64,000 nt of DNA from Limnohabitans sp. B9-3 (GCF_002778325.1 NZ_NESI01000008.1:62001-126000); one strand, 5' to 3'; positions 1-9,927 are shown, counted from the stretch's first letter. The notes: a model not told the origin generated them from the sequence alone. Translations and numbers: made by a program.

Positions 1-759
1 TTCGAAAAATGCGGCACTGGCCGTGGCCAGTCGAGACTCCTCGGCACGAACCTTGGCGACCTCAGCCTTGAACATCGCATCAAATGCCTCTCCACCGGTG
101 GCCTGTGAAGGATGGCAGAAGCTACGGGACAGGATCACACCTGTCGAACCCAGGCGGAAATGCTCGGCCAAGATGCGCTCGGCCGGAGGCACCAAGCCGC
201 CAATCCGGGCCATACCACCAAAGCCGAACGTGATACCAGCCGCACGCAGTTTGAAAGCGATCGCGTCAACACCGCCATCCGCCAAAAACTCGAACATGAA
301 GGTCGTACCCCGCTCAATGTGGAGGTCGTTCAACCCGATATGCACAAAATCGATGCCTAGCACCGCCAAAATGTCATCCAGGGCCGCGATTGCGTCCATC
401 GTCTCGAGCAGCAGGCAGGTCTTCGCTCTCCCGGCGACCTCGCTGATGAAGGCTGAGACTTCGGTGGCCGTCGTGAAGAACGGCAACATGATGATGTCTG
501 CACCAGCTTGCACCACGTCCTCGACCTCTTGCCGACTCCATTCACCCCAGGGATTGATGCGCACCATCAGTTGCGAGTGCGTAATGGCTTGGCGCATGGC
601 CAGCACATCTTCGAGCGTGTGGGCCGAGATCACGGTGTCCCGATTAGCCTGGCGGTCCGACTTGCCTCGGTACTCCATGTCCACGAAGATCCAGTCGACC
701 CCCGCGTTCTCAGCGACCCGACTAACCGCCGGATCTTTGGTGATGTACAAAAGGCGCAT
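1..759 (-). CDS. HpcH/HpaI-type aldolase/citrate lyase family protein (3' end cut by window)
   Basis: This frame opens at an ATG at 759 and stays open for 253 codons to the window edge, so the C-terminus is missing. The start (MRLLYITKDP), the stretch VDWIFVDMEYRGK and the later LLLETMDA and HIGLNDLH motifs match the TIM-barrel HpcH/HpaI family. In that family the Glu and Asp of the last two motifs bind the divalent metal that activates pyruvate or another 2-oxo acid. Members cleave or form 4-hydroxy-2-oxo acids, or act on acyl-CoA esters (citrate lyase beta type); the substrate here cannot be told. The gene begins 2 nt after the stop codon of the PLP decarboxylase, so the two are almost certainly co-transcribed. 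A role in making a small precursor for the polysaccharide is inference from context. Confidence 0.85.
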   Translation of the reverse strand, partial: MRLLYITKDPAVSRVAENAGVDWIFVDMEYRGKSDRQANRDTVISAHTLEDVLAMRQAITHSQLMVRINPWGEWSRQEVEDVVQAGADIIMLPFFTTATEVSAFISEVAGRAKTCLLLETMDAIAALDDILAVLGIDFVHIGLNDLHIERGTTFMFEFLADGGVDAIAFKLRAAGITFGFGGMARIGGLVPPAERILAEHFRLGSTGVILSRSFCHPSQATGGEAFDAMFKAEVAKVRAEESRLATASAAFFE

Positions 760-761
760 GC

Positions 762-2012
762 TCACTCGAACGTGTAGGTGTGAAAGATATCGTCGAAAGT
801 TTCGCGACGCTTGACCAGCTTGTAGCGATCGCCATCGCCTAGCGGCTCGACGATAGCCACGTTAGGCAGGATAAATGGTGGTTTCATGACAACAGAGTAA
901 GCGCCAACATCGTCGAAGGCGATGAAGTCGCCAACAGACAGATTGCCGCTGAACTCTTTGTACAGATAATCCCCTTCGATACAGGTGTAGCCACCGAAAT
1001 AAGCGCCTGTCATTTCAGTTCGATCCTGCGCGGCAGGGTCAGGGAAGCACTCGATCGGTACATTCTTACGGTTGGGGTTCGGGTTGATGTTATAGGAACT
1101 ACCAGTCAATGAGACTATCGTCCGCCCACGCACATGCTTGATGCTGTTAACCTGACATACGTACTTCATCGCATCCGCCACCAGGGCAGTGCCTGGTTCG
1201 ATGATTAGCGTGGGACGGTGGCTGCCGCCCACTTCGTCGAGGTAGCGGGCGAATGGCAATGCTGCCACGGCCGCATAGTCTTCGAACGCGGGGATCGTGA
1301 CCGGGAACTGCACCTTGAGATCATCCGGCATGTGACCGTACATGCCACCACCGAGACTCACATGCGTCAAGTCGGCCAAGCGGTGGCGGAAGTGGCGATC
1401 AATCACGGCGATCATGCCCTCGGTGCGGTTCTTCCAACAGTCCAGGCTCCGCGTTGCAAAGTGGCAGTGCAGGCCAACCAGCTTCAGCTTTGAATGCCCA
1501 TCAATAAGAGCCACAGCGTCCAAGAAAGCCTGGCTATCCGTGTCAAAGCCGAAACGCGACAACACACCATCGTGTACCTCGAAATTGCAGCGCAGACCCA
1601 ACTTGAAGGGCTCGCCGTCGTGCTGGTCGGCCGAACGCGATATGCGTTGCAACTCTTCCCACGAATCGATGTTCACCGTGCCGCCCTCATGAAGAAGCGC
1701 AAGCACATGCTCGTGCTCCTTGTAGGGACCATTGAAGAAAACCTTATGAGCGGACACGCCCAGTTTGAGAGCCAGCATCATCTCCATGCTAGAGACCACC
1801 TCTGCGTAGCCCCCCAACTGGGACACCAGCGCGCAATACCGGGGCACATAGTTGGTCTTGTATGAGTAGGCGATCGTCGTCTGCGGATAGTGAGCGCGGA
1901 AGGCATCCGTGAGGTGCCTGAAGTTGTCCTGAAAGCGGGGGGCATCCAGCAGGTAAAAACTGGGACCATGACTGCCCGATACGAGCTCGAGAAAAGAACG
2001 AGTTAACTTCAT
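762..2012 (-). CDS. Fold-type III PLP-dependent amino acid decarboxylase (LysA/ornithine decarboxylase-like)
   Basis: The 416-residue protein has the alanine-racemase-like barrel plus C-terminal beta domain of diaminopimelate, ornithine and carboxynorspermidine decarboxylases. Visible marks are the PLP lysine in YSYKTNY (about residue 52), the LVGLHCHF strand, the SLGGG turn, the EPGTALVADA phosphate-binding region, and a cysteine in GYTCIEGDYL near residue 345 matching the catalytic CxxxD motif. It should remove CO2 from an amino acid to give an amine. Its place between an aminotransferase and an aldolase, inside a polysaccharide operon and away from lysine or polyamine genes, argues against a housekeeping lysA. 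Composition is higher in GC than the glycosyltransferase block to its right. The substrate is unknown. Confidence 0.85.
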   Translation of the reverse strand: MKLTRSFLELVSGSHGPSFYLLDAPRFQDNFRHLTDAFRAHYPQTTIAYSYKTNYVPRYCALVSQLGGYAEVVSSMEMMLALKLGVSAHKVFFNGPYKEHEHVLALLHEGGTVNIDSWEELQRISRSADQHDGEPFKLGLRCNFEVHDGVLSRFGFDTDSQAFLDAVALIDGHSKLKLVGLHCHFATRSLDCWKNRTEGMIAVIDRHFRHRLADLTHVSLGGGMYGHMPDDLKVQFPVTIPAFEDYAAVAALPFARYLDEVGGSHRPTLIIEPGTALVADAMKYVCQVNSIKHVRGRTIVSLTGSSYNINPNPNRKNVPIECFPDPAAQDRTEMTGAYFGGYTCIEGDYLYKEFSGNLSVGDFIAFDDVGAYSVVMKPPFILPNVAIVEPLGDGDRYKLVKRRETFDDIFHTYTFE

Positions 2013-2057
2013 ATGTGTAAATCAGAATTTGATTAAAAACTTATATATGTCATGTAC

Positions 2058-2987
2058 TTAATCAATTAAAGTACGGCGGTGCACAACAGTCCGCCATTCG
2101 GGATGCACCAACGTCTCCCCGGATGAAACCTCAAGATAACCCTTTAACAATGATGACGTGACAGGACCTGGTTGTCCATTACCCAAGACATAGCCGTCCA
2201 CGGAAACAATGGGGGAAATCTCGGCGGCACTGCCACACAAGAACACTTCATCTGCCAAATAGAGTTCAGTCCGATCCACTTGACGCTCTAAGACCATCAT
2301 GCCCGCTTCGCGAGCTAGTACCATGATTGTGTCGCGCGTAATGCTCTCCAACACGGAGGATGTCGTAGGCGGTGTCACCAATTGGCCATTCCGCAGCATG
2401 AACAGGCAAGCGCCCGCCCCCTCAGCCACCTTGCCGTCACGTCCCAAAAAAATGGGCACGTCATACCCATCATGACGCGCCTGGAGGTGCGCGTAGCGGC
2501 CGTTAATATAATTGGCTCCAACTTTTGCACGCGGAGGTAAAGCATTGTCGTTGATACGCTCCCAAGAAGAAATACAGGCTTTTAAGGCCGGTATCTTGTC
2601 CAGCCTAGTACGTGGTTTAGCCATGGGGGCCACAAACATAGAAACAGGCTCACAAGTGTTCCAAGTTCCTTGTCCATCGCCGAAAATCGTCATTCGTACA
2701 GCCGTATCGGTCTGGAAGTCATTGGCTTGGATGGCTTGCTTCATGAATAACTCGATCTGGGCTGGCAGATATGGTGAAGGAAGTCGCAGAAGTCGGCAAG
2801 ACATCATCAATCGTTCAAGATGCTCATTCAATCTGAATGCATAAAGTTCGCTTTTATCTTCATTCCAGTAACAGCGTATGCCTTCAAAGACATTCAGACC
2901 GAACTGCGCCATCGGAGATAGTACGTTGACCGTTGCTTTGCTCTGACGAATGATCTCGCCTCGTATCCAAATTAGATTGTCATGCAT
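2058..2987 (-). CDS. Branched-chain amino acid aminotransferase-like enzyme (fold type IV)
   Basis: The 309-residue product aligns by eye along the length of IlvE. It has the N-terminal GLNVFEGIRCY motif, the PLP lysine in KVGANYINGRYAH, the EGAGACLF motif, the TPPTTSSVLESITRDTI stretch and the LADEVFLCGSAAEI motif. The enzyme transfers an amino group between glutamate and a 2-oxo acid. I chose the ATG at 2987, which overlaps the end of the upstream glycosyltransferase gene by 8 nt, over a longer reading that starts at 3053 inside that gene. A normal ilvE would not be expected in a polysaccharide operon. Together with the next two genes it could form an aldolase, transaminase and decarboxylase chain. 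The ordinary IlvE reaction remains possible. Confidence 0.85.
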   Translation of the reverse strand: MHDNLIWIRGEIIRQSKATVNVLSPMAQFGLNVFEGIRCYWNEDKSELYAFRLNEHLERLMMSCRLLRLPSPYLPAQIELFMKQAIQANDFQTDTAVRMTIFGDGQGTWNTCEPVSMFVAPMAKPRTRLDKIPALKACISSWERINDNALPPRAKVGANYINGRYAHLQARHDGYDVPIFLGRDGKVAEGAGACLFMLRNGQLVTPPTTSSVLESITRDTIMVLAREAGMMVLERQVDRTELYLADEVFLCGSAAEISPIVSVDGYVLGNGQPGPVTSSLLKGYLEVSSGETLVHPEWRTVVHRRTLID

Positions 2988-3771
2988 GGTGGTTGTTTTT
3001 TTTAATTTTCTTAAGGAAAAATCTTTTTTTGATGTAGTGATTATAAATACCATTCAGAATATAGCTTACCATCACCCGACTACGTGTAAGCCAAAAAATA
3101 TTATTAATAGAAAGTACGTGATTAAATGACTTTAGTTGAACCCACTTGTTACTTGTGGATCCTGCTGTATTGTACTCAACATAACATTCATCAATAGAAC
3201 GATACCTAAATTCAGGACTACGAGCCAATGCATACCAATAATCGATATCTTGCGAAAATCTTATATTTTTAAAACGATTACTGGACAACAATTCTCGCGT
3301 TATAACTACAGTAGAAGTACCAATGCCTCTACGAATAAAAATATCTATCGGTCTATCAATAAAAGCCGGCGGCTCAATGATAGCCAACGCATTATCAAAC
3401 TTATAGCCAGTTGCGACAAATGTTGCACCCAGTTTAATTGCATTTATCTGTGCCTCAAGCTTGCCCGGCAACCAAAAATCATCCGCATCTAAAAACGCAA
3501 TCATTTGGCCAGCAGCAGCATCAAGACCTAGATTCCGCGCGCCACCAGGACCTCGATGTCCTTTGTTTTTTAAAACACAAACAATATTATTAGATTCTTT
3601 ACTCAGTCGCTTCCGTATATCTTCCTCAGCTATAGCACCATCATTGCAGATCAATATTTCCACTCCACCAACTACACCTAGATTATTTAAAACTGAATCA
3701 ACCGACCTTGCTATCATATCGAGTTCACGATAAAACGGAATTATTACGCTTAATTCAATTATTTGCATCAT
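2980..3771 (-). CDS. Family 2 glycosyltransferase
   Basis: The 263-residue protein opens with the GT2 fold (LSVIIPFYRELDMIARSVDSVL), followed by ICNDGA and the FLDADDFW motif that carries the metal- and nucleotide-sugar-binding DxD. GT-A enzymes of this type add one sugar to the lipid-linked repeat unit on the cytoplasmic face. The gene is strongly AT-rich, like the block up to about 8.8 kb and unlike both flanks. Two adjacent ATG codons open the frame; the first is given. Donor and acceptor sugars cannot be predicted from sequence alone. Confidence 0.88.
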   Translation of the reverse strand: MMQIIELSVIIPFYRELDMIARSVDSVLNNLGVVGGVEILICNDGAIAEEDIRKRLSKESNNIVCVLKNKGHRGPGGARNLGLDAAAGQMIAFLDADDFWLPGKLEAQINAIKLGATFVATGYKFDNALAIIEPPAFIDRPIDIFIRRGIGTSTVVITRELLSSNRFKNIRFSQDIDYWYALARSPEFRYRSIDECYVEYNTAGSTSNKWVQLKSFNHVLSINNIFWLTRSRVMVSYILNGIYNHYIKKRFFLKKIKKNNHHA

Positions 3772-3864
3772 GGAATTTATTTAATGTTAGCATTTGGATT
3801 TGTTAGAAATATGAAATACTCAAAATCAATACAATGAGCCAATCATTTTAAAGACCTTAAAGAT

Positions 3865-5307
3865 TCACACCACTTTACGATTGCGAATTTTAGTATTTTC
3901 AAAACGCAACAACAAAATAATAAGCACGAGTGGTGCTGCATAAATTAAAAATTGCTTACTGGCGGCATAGACTCCACTCCTCATTCCAAAAGCAATCAAT
4001 TGCGAAAAAAATACAGCATATACAAATATATAGATAATTTTAGATTTATTTTTAAGAAGCAAATAATAAAAGTGTTTTAAAATGCTCAAATACACCACCA
4101 TAAATACAAGAGCACCCACAACCCCAAAATCCCAGTAGCCATCCATCGGCAAAAAGTAACCATGGCCTCCTCCTTGAGTAAATACCTCAGGGTAATACCA
4201 ACGAACAAAAGTCTCATTACCAAAATAAGCCTCTCTATTCATCATAAATCTTGGTATAAAAGACAAAATTGAATCTAGCGCATTTCCACCAAAACGGACA
4301 CCAGTAGCATCCACTTCGCTGATTAACTTGATAAAGTTAGCCCCAGCCATTAACTCGCCTGATTTATCGAGTGCAAAAATTGTGATGCCATTCTCCAATA
4401 TATAATTCGTCACAATAAAAATCATTTCAAACGGATCAGATGAAACTCTGGCAATAGAAATCAAATTAAAAATAACATAGCCAAATATTGAACATAGAAG
4501 AACGTATACAATATTTAAATTTGCAACAAAGTAATGTCGAACAATGAGTAGGAAAAATATGCACGTGACCAAACTGGACCTGTCACCAGCGAGAAAATAT
4601 TTGACCAACAGCAACCCTATAATAGAAACAGCAAATAATCGTAAATGATTTTTTTTACTCTCAACAATCAAAATATAAACACTTAAAAATAGTATTCCTA
4701 TTTGAGCAAATATTTCAATAAATTCAGTCAGCCCAGATGTAGACTGCCCTCTTTTGTTTACATTGTAATCAAGCACCCTATCACCATAACTACTAATCCC
4801 AATGGGATTCAACTCACCAACCTGCAACATCAATAAAGCAAGTAAAATTAACAATGCCAAGCGAATAGATCCACGCTCTAATTTAAGACCACTATTATTA
4901 GCAGGCGCAAAATCCTGAATCTTTTGGTTCGAAAAAATATTATTTACAAAAGATAGAGTAATTTGGATAAATAATGAAACCTTGCTGAACTCTAACGCAT
5001 GACTAATGTTAATATAATCACCTTGCGGAATGAACCTCGCCTCAGCGACAAACATTAAAGCCGCTGAAGAGTACAGCAGGTGTAATATTGACACACCATG
5101 ATATGGATCAAAGACATCAAAAGTTCGACCGCTGCCAAGTAGGTATATTGATATTTGAATAAATAAAAAGTATGGCGTAAACGATGCTAAACCTTCATAG
5201 TCAGTTATAAAGCTTAAATAAACAATAACCACTACCAATATTACAAGTAAAATTATATTCTTAGTGAATATTTTTTTTACTAATTTTTTAGATTTTTTAT
5301 TATTCAA
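3865..5307 (-). CDS. wzy: O-antigen/polysaccharide polymerase (Wzy-like), integral membrane protein
   Basis: The 480-residue product is hydrophobic nearly throughout, with about ten to twelve predicted membrane spans and a large polar loop around residues 300-390 (YFGNETFVRWYYPEVFTQGGGHGYFLPMDGYWDFGVVG). The topology and the late loop with GGGHGYF and W-D-F-G residues are typical of oligosaccharide polymerases. Such proteins join undecaprenyl-linked repeat units on the periplasmic side. Wzy sequences are poorly conserved, so the call rests on topology, size and position in a locus that also has Wzx and Wzz-like proteins. The gene is AT-rich. The 287 bp to its right is AT-rich non-coding DNA in which I see nothing convincing. 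Confidence 0.75.
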   Translation of the reverse strand: MNNKKSKKLVKKIFTKNIILLVILVVVIVYLSFITDYEGLASFTPYFLFIQISIYLLGSGRTFDVFDPYHGVSILHLLYSSAALMFVAEARFIPQGDYINISHALEFSKVSLFIQITLSFVNNIFSNQKIQDFAPANNSGLKLERGSIRLALLILLALLMLQVGELNPIGISSYGDRVLDYNVNKRGQSTSGLTEFIEIFAQIGILFLSVYILIVESKKNHLRLFAVSIIGLLLVKYFLAGDRSSLVTCIFFLLIVRHYFVANLNIVYVLLCSIFGYVIFNLISIARVSSDPFEMIFIVTNYILENGITIFALDKSGELMAGANFIKLISEVDATGVRFGGNALDSILSFIPRFMMNREAYFGNETFVRWYYPEVFTQGGGHGYFLPMDGYWDFGVVGALVFMVVYLSILKHFYYLLLKNKSKIIYIFVYAVFFSQLIAFGMRSGVYAASKQFLIYAAPLVLIILLLRFENTKIRNRKVV

Positions 5308-5594
5308 AATTAATTTAAATTATAAAATTAACATTATACAATTTATTGATGATTTATATCAAAGATAAAAGTGACGAACTATCTCTGCTTATATCATTGC
5401 AATTTGGAAGCATATCCATTCTAACCACCAACTTCATGTTACAAAAGGCACATGCAGCTGTCGAATGGCGAACAATACTAATTCATCATCTTTTGAAAGC
5501 TAATCAACAGACACCCTAAAAGTCGCATTACCACTCATTAGTATATATTTCACCACTTACTTGAATTCGTTTTTACCTTACTTCCTAATCTCGC

Positions 5595-6590
5595 CTAACA
5601 AATCCTTTTTTCAATACTTTTCTCACTCAGATCATACAGATTTATATATTTTTTAGTAGATTTAAAAATATCAAATTCATTTAATATTTCATTGTAATTT
5701 TCATTTACATTGCTAGACAAGACTTCCATAATTGCCTTTGCAATTTCAGCTGGTTCATCATTAGTGACTTTGCATGTTTTGTAATTGATAGAAATTTCAC
5801 GCAGATCACTTACATCAGTCGACACAAATGGTAAGCCGCAAGCTAAGGCTTCTTTTATCGAATTCGGCCAACCTTCGTGCGTTGAGGTGCAAAGCACTAA
5901 GTCGCAGGAGTTGATAAATATTGGCATATCATTATATTTTAATCCAGTGGCTACTTTAAGTTTGACCTCCGGATATTTACTCTTAACTATCTCTATGGCA
6001 GCCCTTGCCAAATCTAACCTCTTAACCGGATTTTTTTCATCTAACGTATTAAACAACACCCATTCACTTTTATAATCATCGCTCCCGAGCATAGAGCGAG
6101 ATTCAACCTGATTCATTTGATGAAAAGATGAAACATCAATTGGATCAGCGATTATAGTTTTTTTGATTTTATCGTTAAATTCTGTCAATTCACTAGCCAT
6201 TCGTTTAGACATAACAATAGCATGCGAACACTTATTTAATGCAAGTCTAGTTAAAGTTGTTGCCACCAAAGAATGAATATACTCCTTAACGTTACCGCCC
6301 CGGTATTGATGCCAGTCCGACCCTCTAATAGTAATAATATATGGCAGCCCTAGTTTTGAAGCAATATATCCGATTAATGAGCCATATTGTGCATGTACTA
6401 ATTCATATCTTTTTAACTTCTTTTTAAGCTGAATAATTTCAATAAATAATGAAAATATATTTCTCCTACCATTAATATAATGCATATCAATATGATGCCC
6501 AGACTCTTTCAATCCATTATAAACAGTCCACATAAATGGCCCCATACTTTTCCTATCTTCTGGCCAGTTATGAATCCATAATATTTTCAT
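5595..6590 (-). CDS. Family 4 glycosyltransferase (GT-B fold)
   Basis: The 331-residue protein starts MKILWIHNWPEDRKSMGPFM and has the N-terminal acceptor half (ELVHAQYGSLIGYIASKLGLPYIITIRGSDWH). A C-terminal donor half follows, with the family signature in CTSTHEGWPNSIKEALACGLPFVSTDVSDL, where the E-x7-E pair binds the nucleotide sugar. It is a retaining glycosyltransferase, probably adding a sugar to the repeat unit. It is separated from the acetyltransferase by only 4 nt and belongs to the AT-rich core of the locus. Sugar specificity is not predictable. Confidence 0.88.
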   Translation of the reverse strand: MKILWIHNWPEDRKSMGPFMWTVYNGLKESGHHIDMHYINGRRNIFSLFIEIIQLKKKLKRYELVHAQYGSLIGYIASKLGLPYIITIRGSDWHQYRGGNVKEYIHSLVATTLTRLALNKCSHAIVMSKRMASELTEFNDKIKKTIIADPIDVSSFHQMNQVESRSMLGSDDYKSEWVLFNTLDEKNPVKRLDLARAAIEIVKSKYPEVKLKVATGLKYNDMPIFINSCDLVLCTSTHEGWPNSIKEALACGLPFVSTDVSDLREISINYKTCKVTNDEPAEIAKAIMEVLSSNVNENYNEILNEFDIFKSTKKYINLYDLSEKSIEKRIC

Positions 6591-6594
6591 ATGA

Positions 6595-7212
6595 TCATCT
6601 TTCAGATTTCAGTGAATCAAGCTTCAACCGAGCATTATTTTCATCATTTCCATTAATAAATCTCTTTTTTATGAATTTAGCAGGCACTCCACCCCATATT
6701 TCGTACTCTGGTACAAATCCTTTAACTACGGCACCAGCAGCTAATACAGCTCCAGTTCCAATAGTTGATCCTTTTAAGATAATTACACCTGCACCTATCC
6801 AAACATCATCACCAATTTGAGGTGGATGTATTGAATCAATGCTAACAGTTTCCTTTGCTGCGTTCAAGGCGTATGGTGAAGTTGTCCATTGTTTGTAGTT
6901 GTGCTCAGAGGGTCCGATGCATACATCATATCCGATTGAAGTATATTCCCCAATTGAGCCGGAGTGAATCACGCCGGAATTGATATAAGACCCTTTGCCT
7001 ACAAATACATCTTTGGCTATCAATGCATTTCCAATATATGATGCCAAGGCAATATTTGCATATGGACTTATCTTTGCGCGATAGTCTAGTCTTACACCAT
7101 GAATCGATGCCTTGAGCCATCCAACTGCATAATATAAAGTTAAAGCACAGGCATTAATTATATTTCGAAACAATTGCTTCACTGTACCCCCAAAAGGGAA
7201 GGATATGACCAT
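6595..7212 (-). CDS. Hexapeptide-repeat (left-handed beta-helix) O-acetyltransferase
   Basis: The 205-residue product contains many isoleucine-patch hexapeptide turns (for example [16 protein letters not shown] and [14 protein letters not shown]) and ends in the characteristic [15 protein letters not shown]. It also has the catalytic-type histidine in [11 protein letters not shown], the pattern of xenobiotic/CapG/VatD-type acyltransferases. It would transfer an acetyl group from acetyl-CoA to a sugar of the repeat unit. The start at 7212 overlaps the end of the flippase gene by 34 nt; later starts are possible. The N-terminus has a hydrophobic stretch before the helix domain. Confidence 0.85.
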   Translation of the reverse strand: MVISFPFGGTVKQLFRNIINACALTLYYAVGWLKASIHGVRLDYRAKISPYANIALASYIGNALIAKDVFVGKGSYINSGVIHSGSIGEYTSIGYDVCIGPSEHNYKQWTTSPYALNAAKETVSIDSIHPPQIGDDVWIGAGVIILKGSTIGTGAVLAAGAVVKGFVPEYEIWGGVPAKFIKKRFINGNDENNARLKLDSLKSER

Positions 7213-8420
7213 TTAAGCAACTTTTTTGACATGAATAACAATACCACAAATGCAATGACCTCAGTAAACATAATAATAAAAGCCGCTGAAATTACTCCCA
7301 ATTTAGGAAAGAAAGAGAAAAGAACCACCAACGATAATGACTTAATTATCAATGAAAAAATATAGTGGTTTGCCCCCCCTCGTGATAAACAAAGATTAAG
7401 CATTGGCCTCAACGCAGCACTTAGTGGTAATGTAGACAATATTATAAATATTGGGGCAATAGCATCGTGTAATTTACCTCCTGTTACTAATGTCAATATT
7501 ACATCAATTCCACCCATTGTTACTAAAAATACAATTAATGAAAATAGATAAGTGTATCGCACTGCTTTTTTATAAGACATCCGCACATCTATCTTGGCGT
7601 CCATAATTGTCCATTCTTTATAAAGTCTTGGTCCAATTATGTTAGGAATCAATAATGCCGCACCTTGAACCAGCATACAAATACTTATAATACCCATTTC
7701 ATATTCTGAATATCCATTCATTCTCATGGTCTTGTATAACAGAAGCGGGAAAAGATATGGGAGTATTATCGTCCCAAAATTTGGCGCCGACAACATTACT
7801 ATTTGCCAGAAACTTAACTCCTTAACTTGGTGAGTTGAAGCAATATTATTCGAATTATTAAAAAAAAATAAATGCCAAGGTATACCAATCGTAGCAGTCA
7901 ATAAAAGTATTGCAACCAAGTAAATACTATATATATCCTCTTTAAAATTAATATCACTCACCCAAAAGGAAACTAACAAGAAAATGGGTAGACTTGCAGT
8001 CACTACATCAAACCCTGTATTTGTAGATAGAGCTAAATATATACCCCTATAAATAAAATAAATTGATAGCAGCACCGCTGACGCATATATTATTACCGCA
8101 TCCTGTGTACTATTCCCGATAATTAACTTATTAAAAATTTTAAAATATACAAAGCCACAAAAAACACCAATGCATGATGCAATACCAACACATGCAAAAA
8201 TAGACTTTAAAATTCTTTTTACTGACTGCCCCTTTGCATGTATTAAGTATGTTACAGACGAAGGAAAACCAAAGGCTAAAAATGCCGCCAAAAACTCTGT
8301 ATTAGCCTTTAGTTCTGCCCAGTAACCTTGCCCATCAATGCCCGTCTTTCTCGAAATCACCCCAGTCAGTAATATTGAAGTTAATGCACCCACCCCTTGT
8401 ATAACTATTGTTTTAAGCAT
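7179..8420 (-). CDS. wzx: Polysaccharide repeat-unit flippase (Wzx-like, MOP superfamily)
   Basis: The 413-residue protein is a multi-span membrane protein with about twelve hydrophobic segments. It begins [35 protein letters not shown], the pattern of MATE-like polysaccharide transporters. These move undecaprenyl-diphosphate-linked repeat units from the inner to the outer leaflet of the cytoplasmic membrane. It overlaps the acetyltransferase gene downstream and is AT-rich. It works with the Wzy and Wzz-like proteins of this locus. Confidence 0.82.
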   Translation of the reverse strand: MLKTIVIQGVGALTSILLTGVISRKTGIDGQGYWAELKANTEFLAAFLAFGFPSSVTYLIHAKGQSVKRILKSIFACVGIASCIGVFCGFVYFKIFNKLIIGNSTQDAVIIYASAVLLSIYFIYRGIYLALSTNTGFDVVTASLPIFLLVSFWVSDINFKEDIYSIYLVAILLLTATIGIPWHLFFFNNSNNIASTHQVKELSFWQIVMLSAPNFGTIILPYLFPLLLYKTMRMNGYSEYEMGIISICMLVQGAALLIPNIIGPRLYKEWTIMDAKIDVRMSYKKAVRYTYLFSLIVFLVTMGGIDVILTLVTGGKLHDAIAPIFIILSTLPLSAALRPMLNLCLSRGGANHYIFSLIIKSLSLVVLFSFFPKLGVISAAFIIMFTEVIAFVVLLFMSKKLLKWSYPSLLGVQ

Positions 8421-8474
8421 TCGTAGTTATTTATTTAAGCACTTTAAATATCAGCATTTCTATAGCCTTTATAA

Positions 8475-9641
8475 TCAATCAATCCCAAATAAATCACGTG
8501 TATAAACCTTATCCGCCACATTCAACAATTGATTGCTCATTCGATTTGCTATAATAATATCTGTTTTTGTTTTAAATTCGTTTATATCTGCAATCACTTC
8601 TGAATCATAAAAATTCATCTCTTTCAAGTTAGGCTCGTAGATAATTATAGTAATTCCTTTCGCTTGAATTCTTTTCATTATCCCTTGAATGCTTGAAGCA
8701 CGAAAGTTATCTGATCCTTCTTTCATAATCAAACGGTAAACACCAACCACCTTAGGGTTACGGCGTATTATTTCTTCAGCGATGAAGTCTTTACGAGTCG
8801 TATTGGATTCAACAATAGATTGGATAAGATTCTGAGGTACATCACGATAATTGGCAAGCAACTGCTTCGTGTCTTTGGGTAGACAGTACCCGCCGTATCC
8901 GAAGCTTGGATTGTTGTAATGGTTGCCGATACGCGGATCGAGACAAACGCCGTCAATGATCTGGCGCGTGTCCAGCCCATTGGTGGCTGCGTAGGTGTCT
9001 AGCTCGTTGAAATAGGCAACGCGCATGGCGAGGTAGGTATTGGCAAAAAGCTTGATGGCCTCGGCTTCGGTGCTGTTCGTTAGTAGCACGGGCACGTTGG
9101 CTTTGATGGCGCCTTGCTGCAAGAGGGCAGCAAATGCGTTTGCGCGTTCACTTTGCTCGCCCACCACGATGCGGCTGGGATGCAAGTTGTCGTGTAGGGC
9201 TTTGCCTTCGCGCAGAAATTCGGGGCTGAAGAGCAGGTTGGACGTGCCCAGTGCCTGCGCAGTTTTGGTGGTGTAGCCGACGGGCACGGTACTTTTGATC
9301 ACCATCACCGCTTGCGGGTTAATGGCCGACACGTCCCGAATAACCGCCTCGATGCTGACGGTATTGAAATAATTGGTCGTGGGATCGTAGTCTGTCGGAG
9401 TGGCAATAATCACGTAGTCCGCTCCCTCGTAGGCCTCGTTCTTGTTTAAGGTGGCCCGCAGGTTAAGAGGCTCGTGGGCCAAGTAATGCTGGATTTCTGC
9501 GTCTTCGATGGGCGACTGCTTGCAGTTGATCATGTCAACTTTGTCAGCGATGATGTCGAGCGCAACGACTTCGTTGTGCTGAGCCAAAAGGATGGCGTTA
9601 GAGAGTCCGACGTAGCCGGTGCCCGCGATGGCGATTTTCAT
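8475..9641 (-). CDS. ugd: UDP-glucose 6-dehydrogenase
   Basis: The 388-residue product has the N-terminal NAD-binding site ([20 protein letters not shown]), the [22 protein letters not shown] motif, and the catalytic cysteine loop [15 protein letters not shown]. It ends with the C-terminal UDP-binding domain. It oxidises UDP-glucose twice to UDP-glucuronate, an acidic building block of the polysaccharide. The length matches the short enterobacterial-type Ugd. The gene is mosaic in composition: the part coding for the N-terminal two thirds (right of about 8.8 kb) is GC-rich, while the C-terminal third is as AT-rich as wzx and wzy. This looks like a recombination crossover inside the gene. The reading frame is intact. 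Confidence 0.95.
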   Translation of the reverse strand: MKIAIAGTGYVGLSNAILLAQHNEVVALDIIADKVDMINCKQSPIEDAEIQHYLAHEPLNLRATLNKNEAYEGADYVIIATPTDYDPTTNYFNTVSIEAVIRDVSAINPQAVMVIKSTVPVGYTTKTAQALGTSNLLFSPEFLREGKALHDNLHPSRIVVGEQSERANAFAALLQQGAIKANVPVLLTNSTEAEAIKLFANTYLAMRVAYFNELDTYAATNGLDTRQIIDGVCLDPRIGNHYNNPSFGYGGYCLPKDTKQLLANYRDVPQNLIQSIVESNTTRKDFIAEEIIRRNPKVVGVYRLIMKEGSDNFRASSIQGIMKRIQAKGITIIIYEPNLKEMNFYDSEVIADINEFKTKTDIIIANRMSNQLLNVADKVYTRDLFGID

Positions 9642-9766
9642 TGGGTAGTTTTTTTGGTCAGTTGATCGCTTAGCCGAAATGCGCCAGATGTCATGTAATT
9701 TAGATTTTGTCGACGCCGTTTGCGTTTTTAAGCTTGGTGTTTTGAATCTGAAAATTGTTCTAGACC

Positions 9767-9901
9767 TTATCGCCGTTTAGTGCCGTAGATCCTATAGCTA
9801 ATGCGAATGCACAGAAACTGCTTGGAAAAGCCTGTGCGAGAGCGCGGCCACAGCCGAGTGCCAGAGCCACCACAAAGAATAACGGGTGTAACTTGAATCA
9901 T
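9767..9901 (-). pseudogene. manC: Remnant of manC: N-terminal fragment of mannose-1-phosphate guanylyltransferase
   Basis: A short frame from the ATG at 9901 translates to [20 protein letters not shown], followed by [14 protein letters not shown]. This is the nucleotidyltransferase signature of ManC/CpsB (family pattern [20 protein letters not shown]). After about 32 residues the similarity stops and a TAA follows at 9767; no continuation is visible in other frames before ugd. A full ManC is about 470 residues, so more than 90 percent is gone. The fragment lies in the 286 bp between ugd and the WecA-like gene, in the same orientation as both. I read it as the scar of a replaced or deleted GDP-mannose gene. 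The identification is from the motif alone. Confidence 0.75.
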
Positions 9902-9927
9902 TTTTTTAAGCGTCTTGGTCAGCTGAT

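Noticed and set aside
5349..5519. A 56-codon + strand frame in the AT-rich gap between wzy and the GT4 gene
   Set aside because: It runs against the operon, has no ribosome-binding site and no family resemblance. An open frame of this size is expected by chance.
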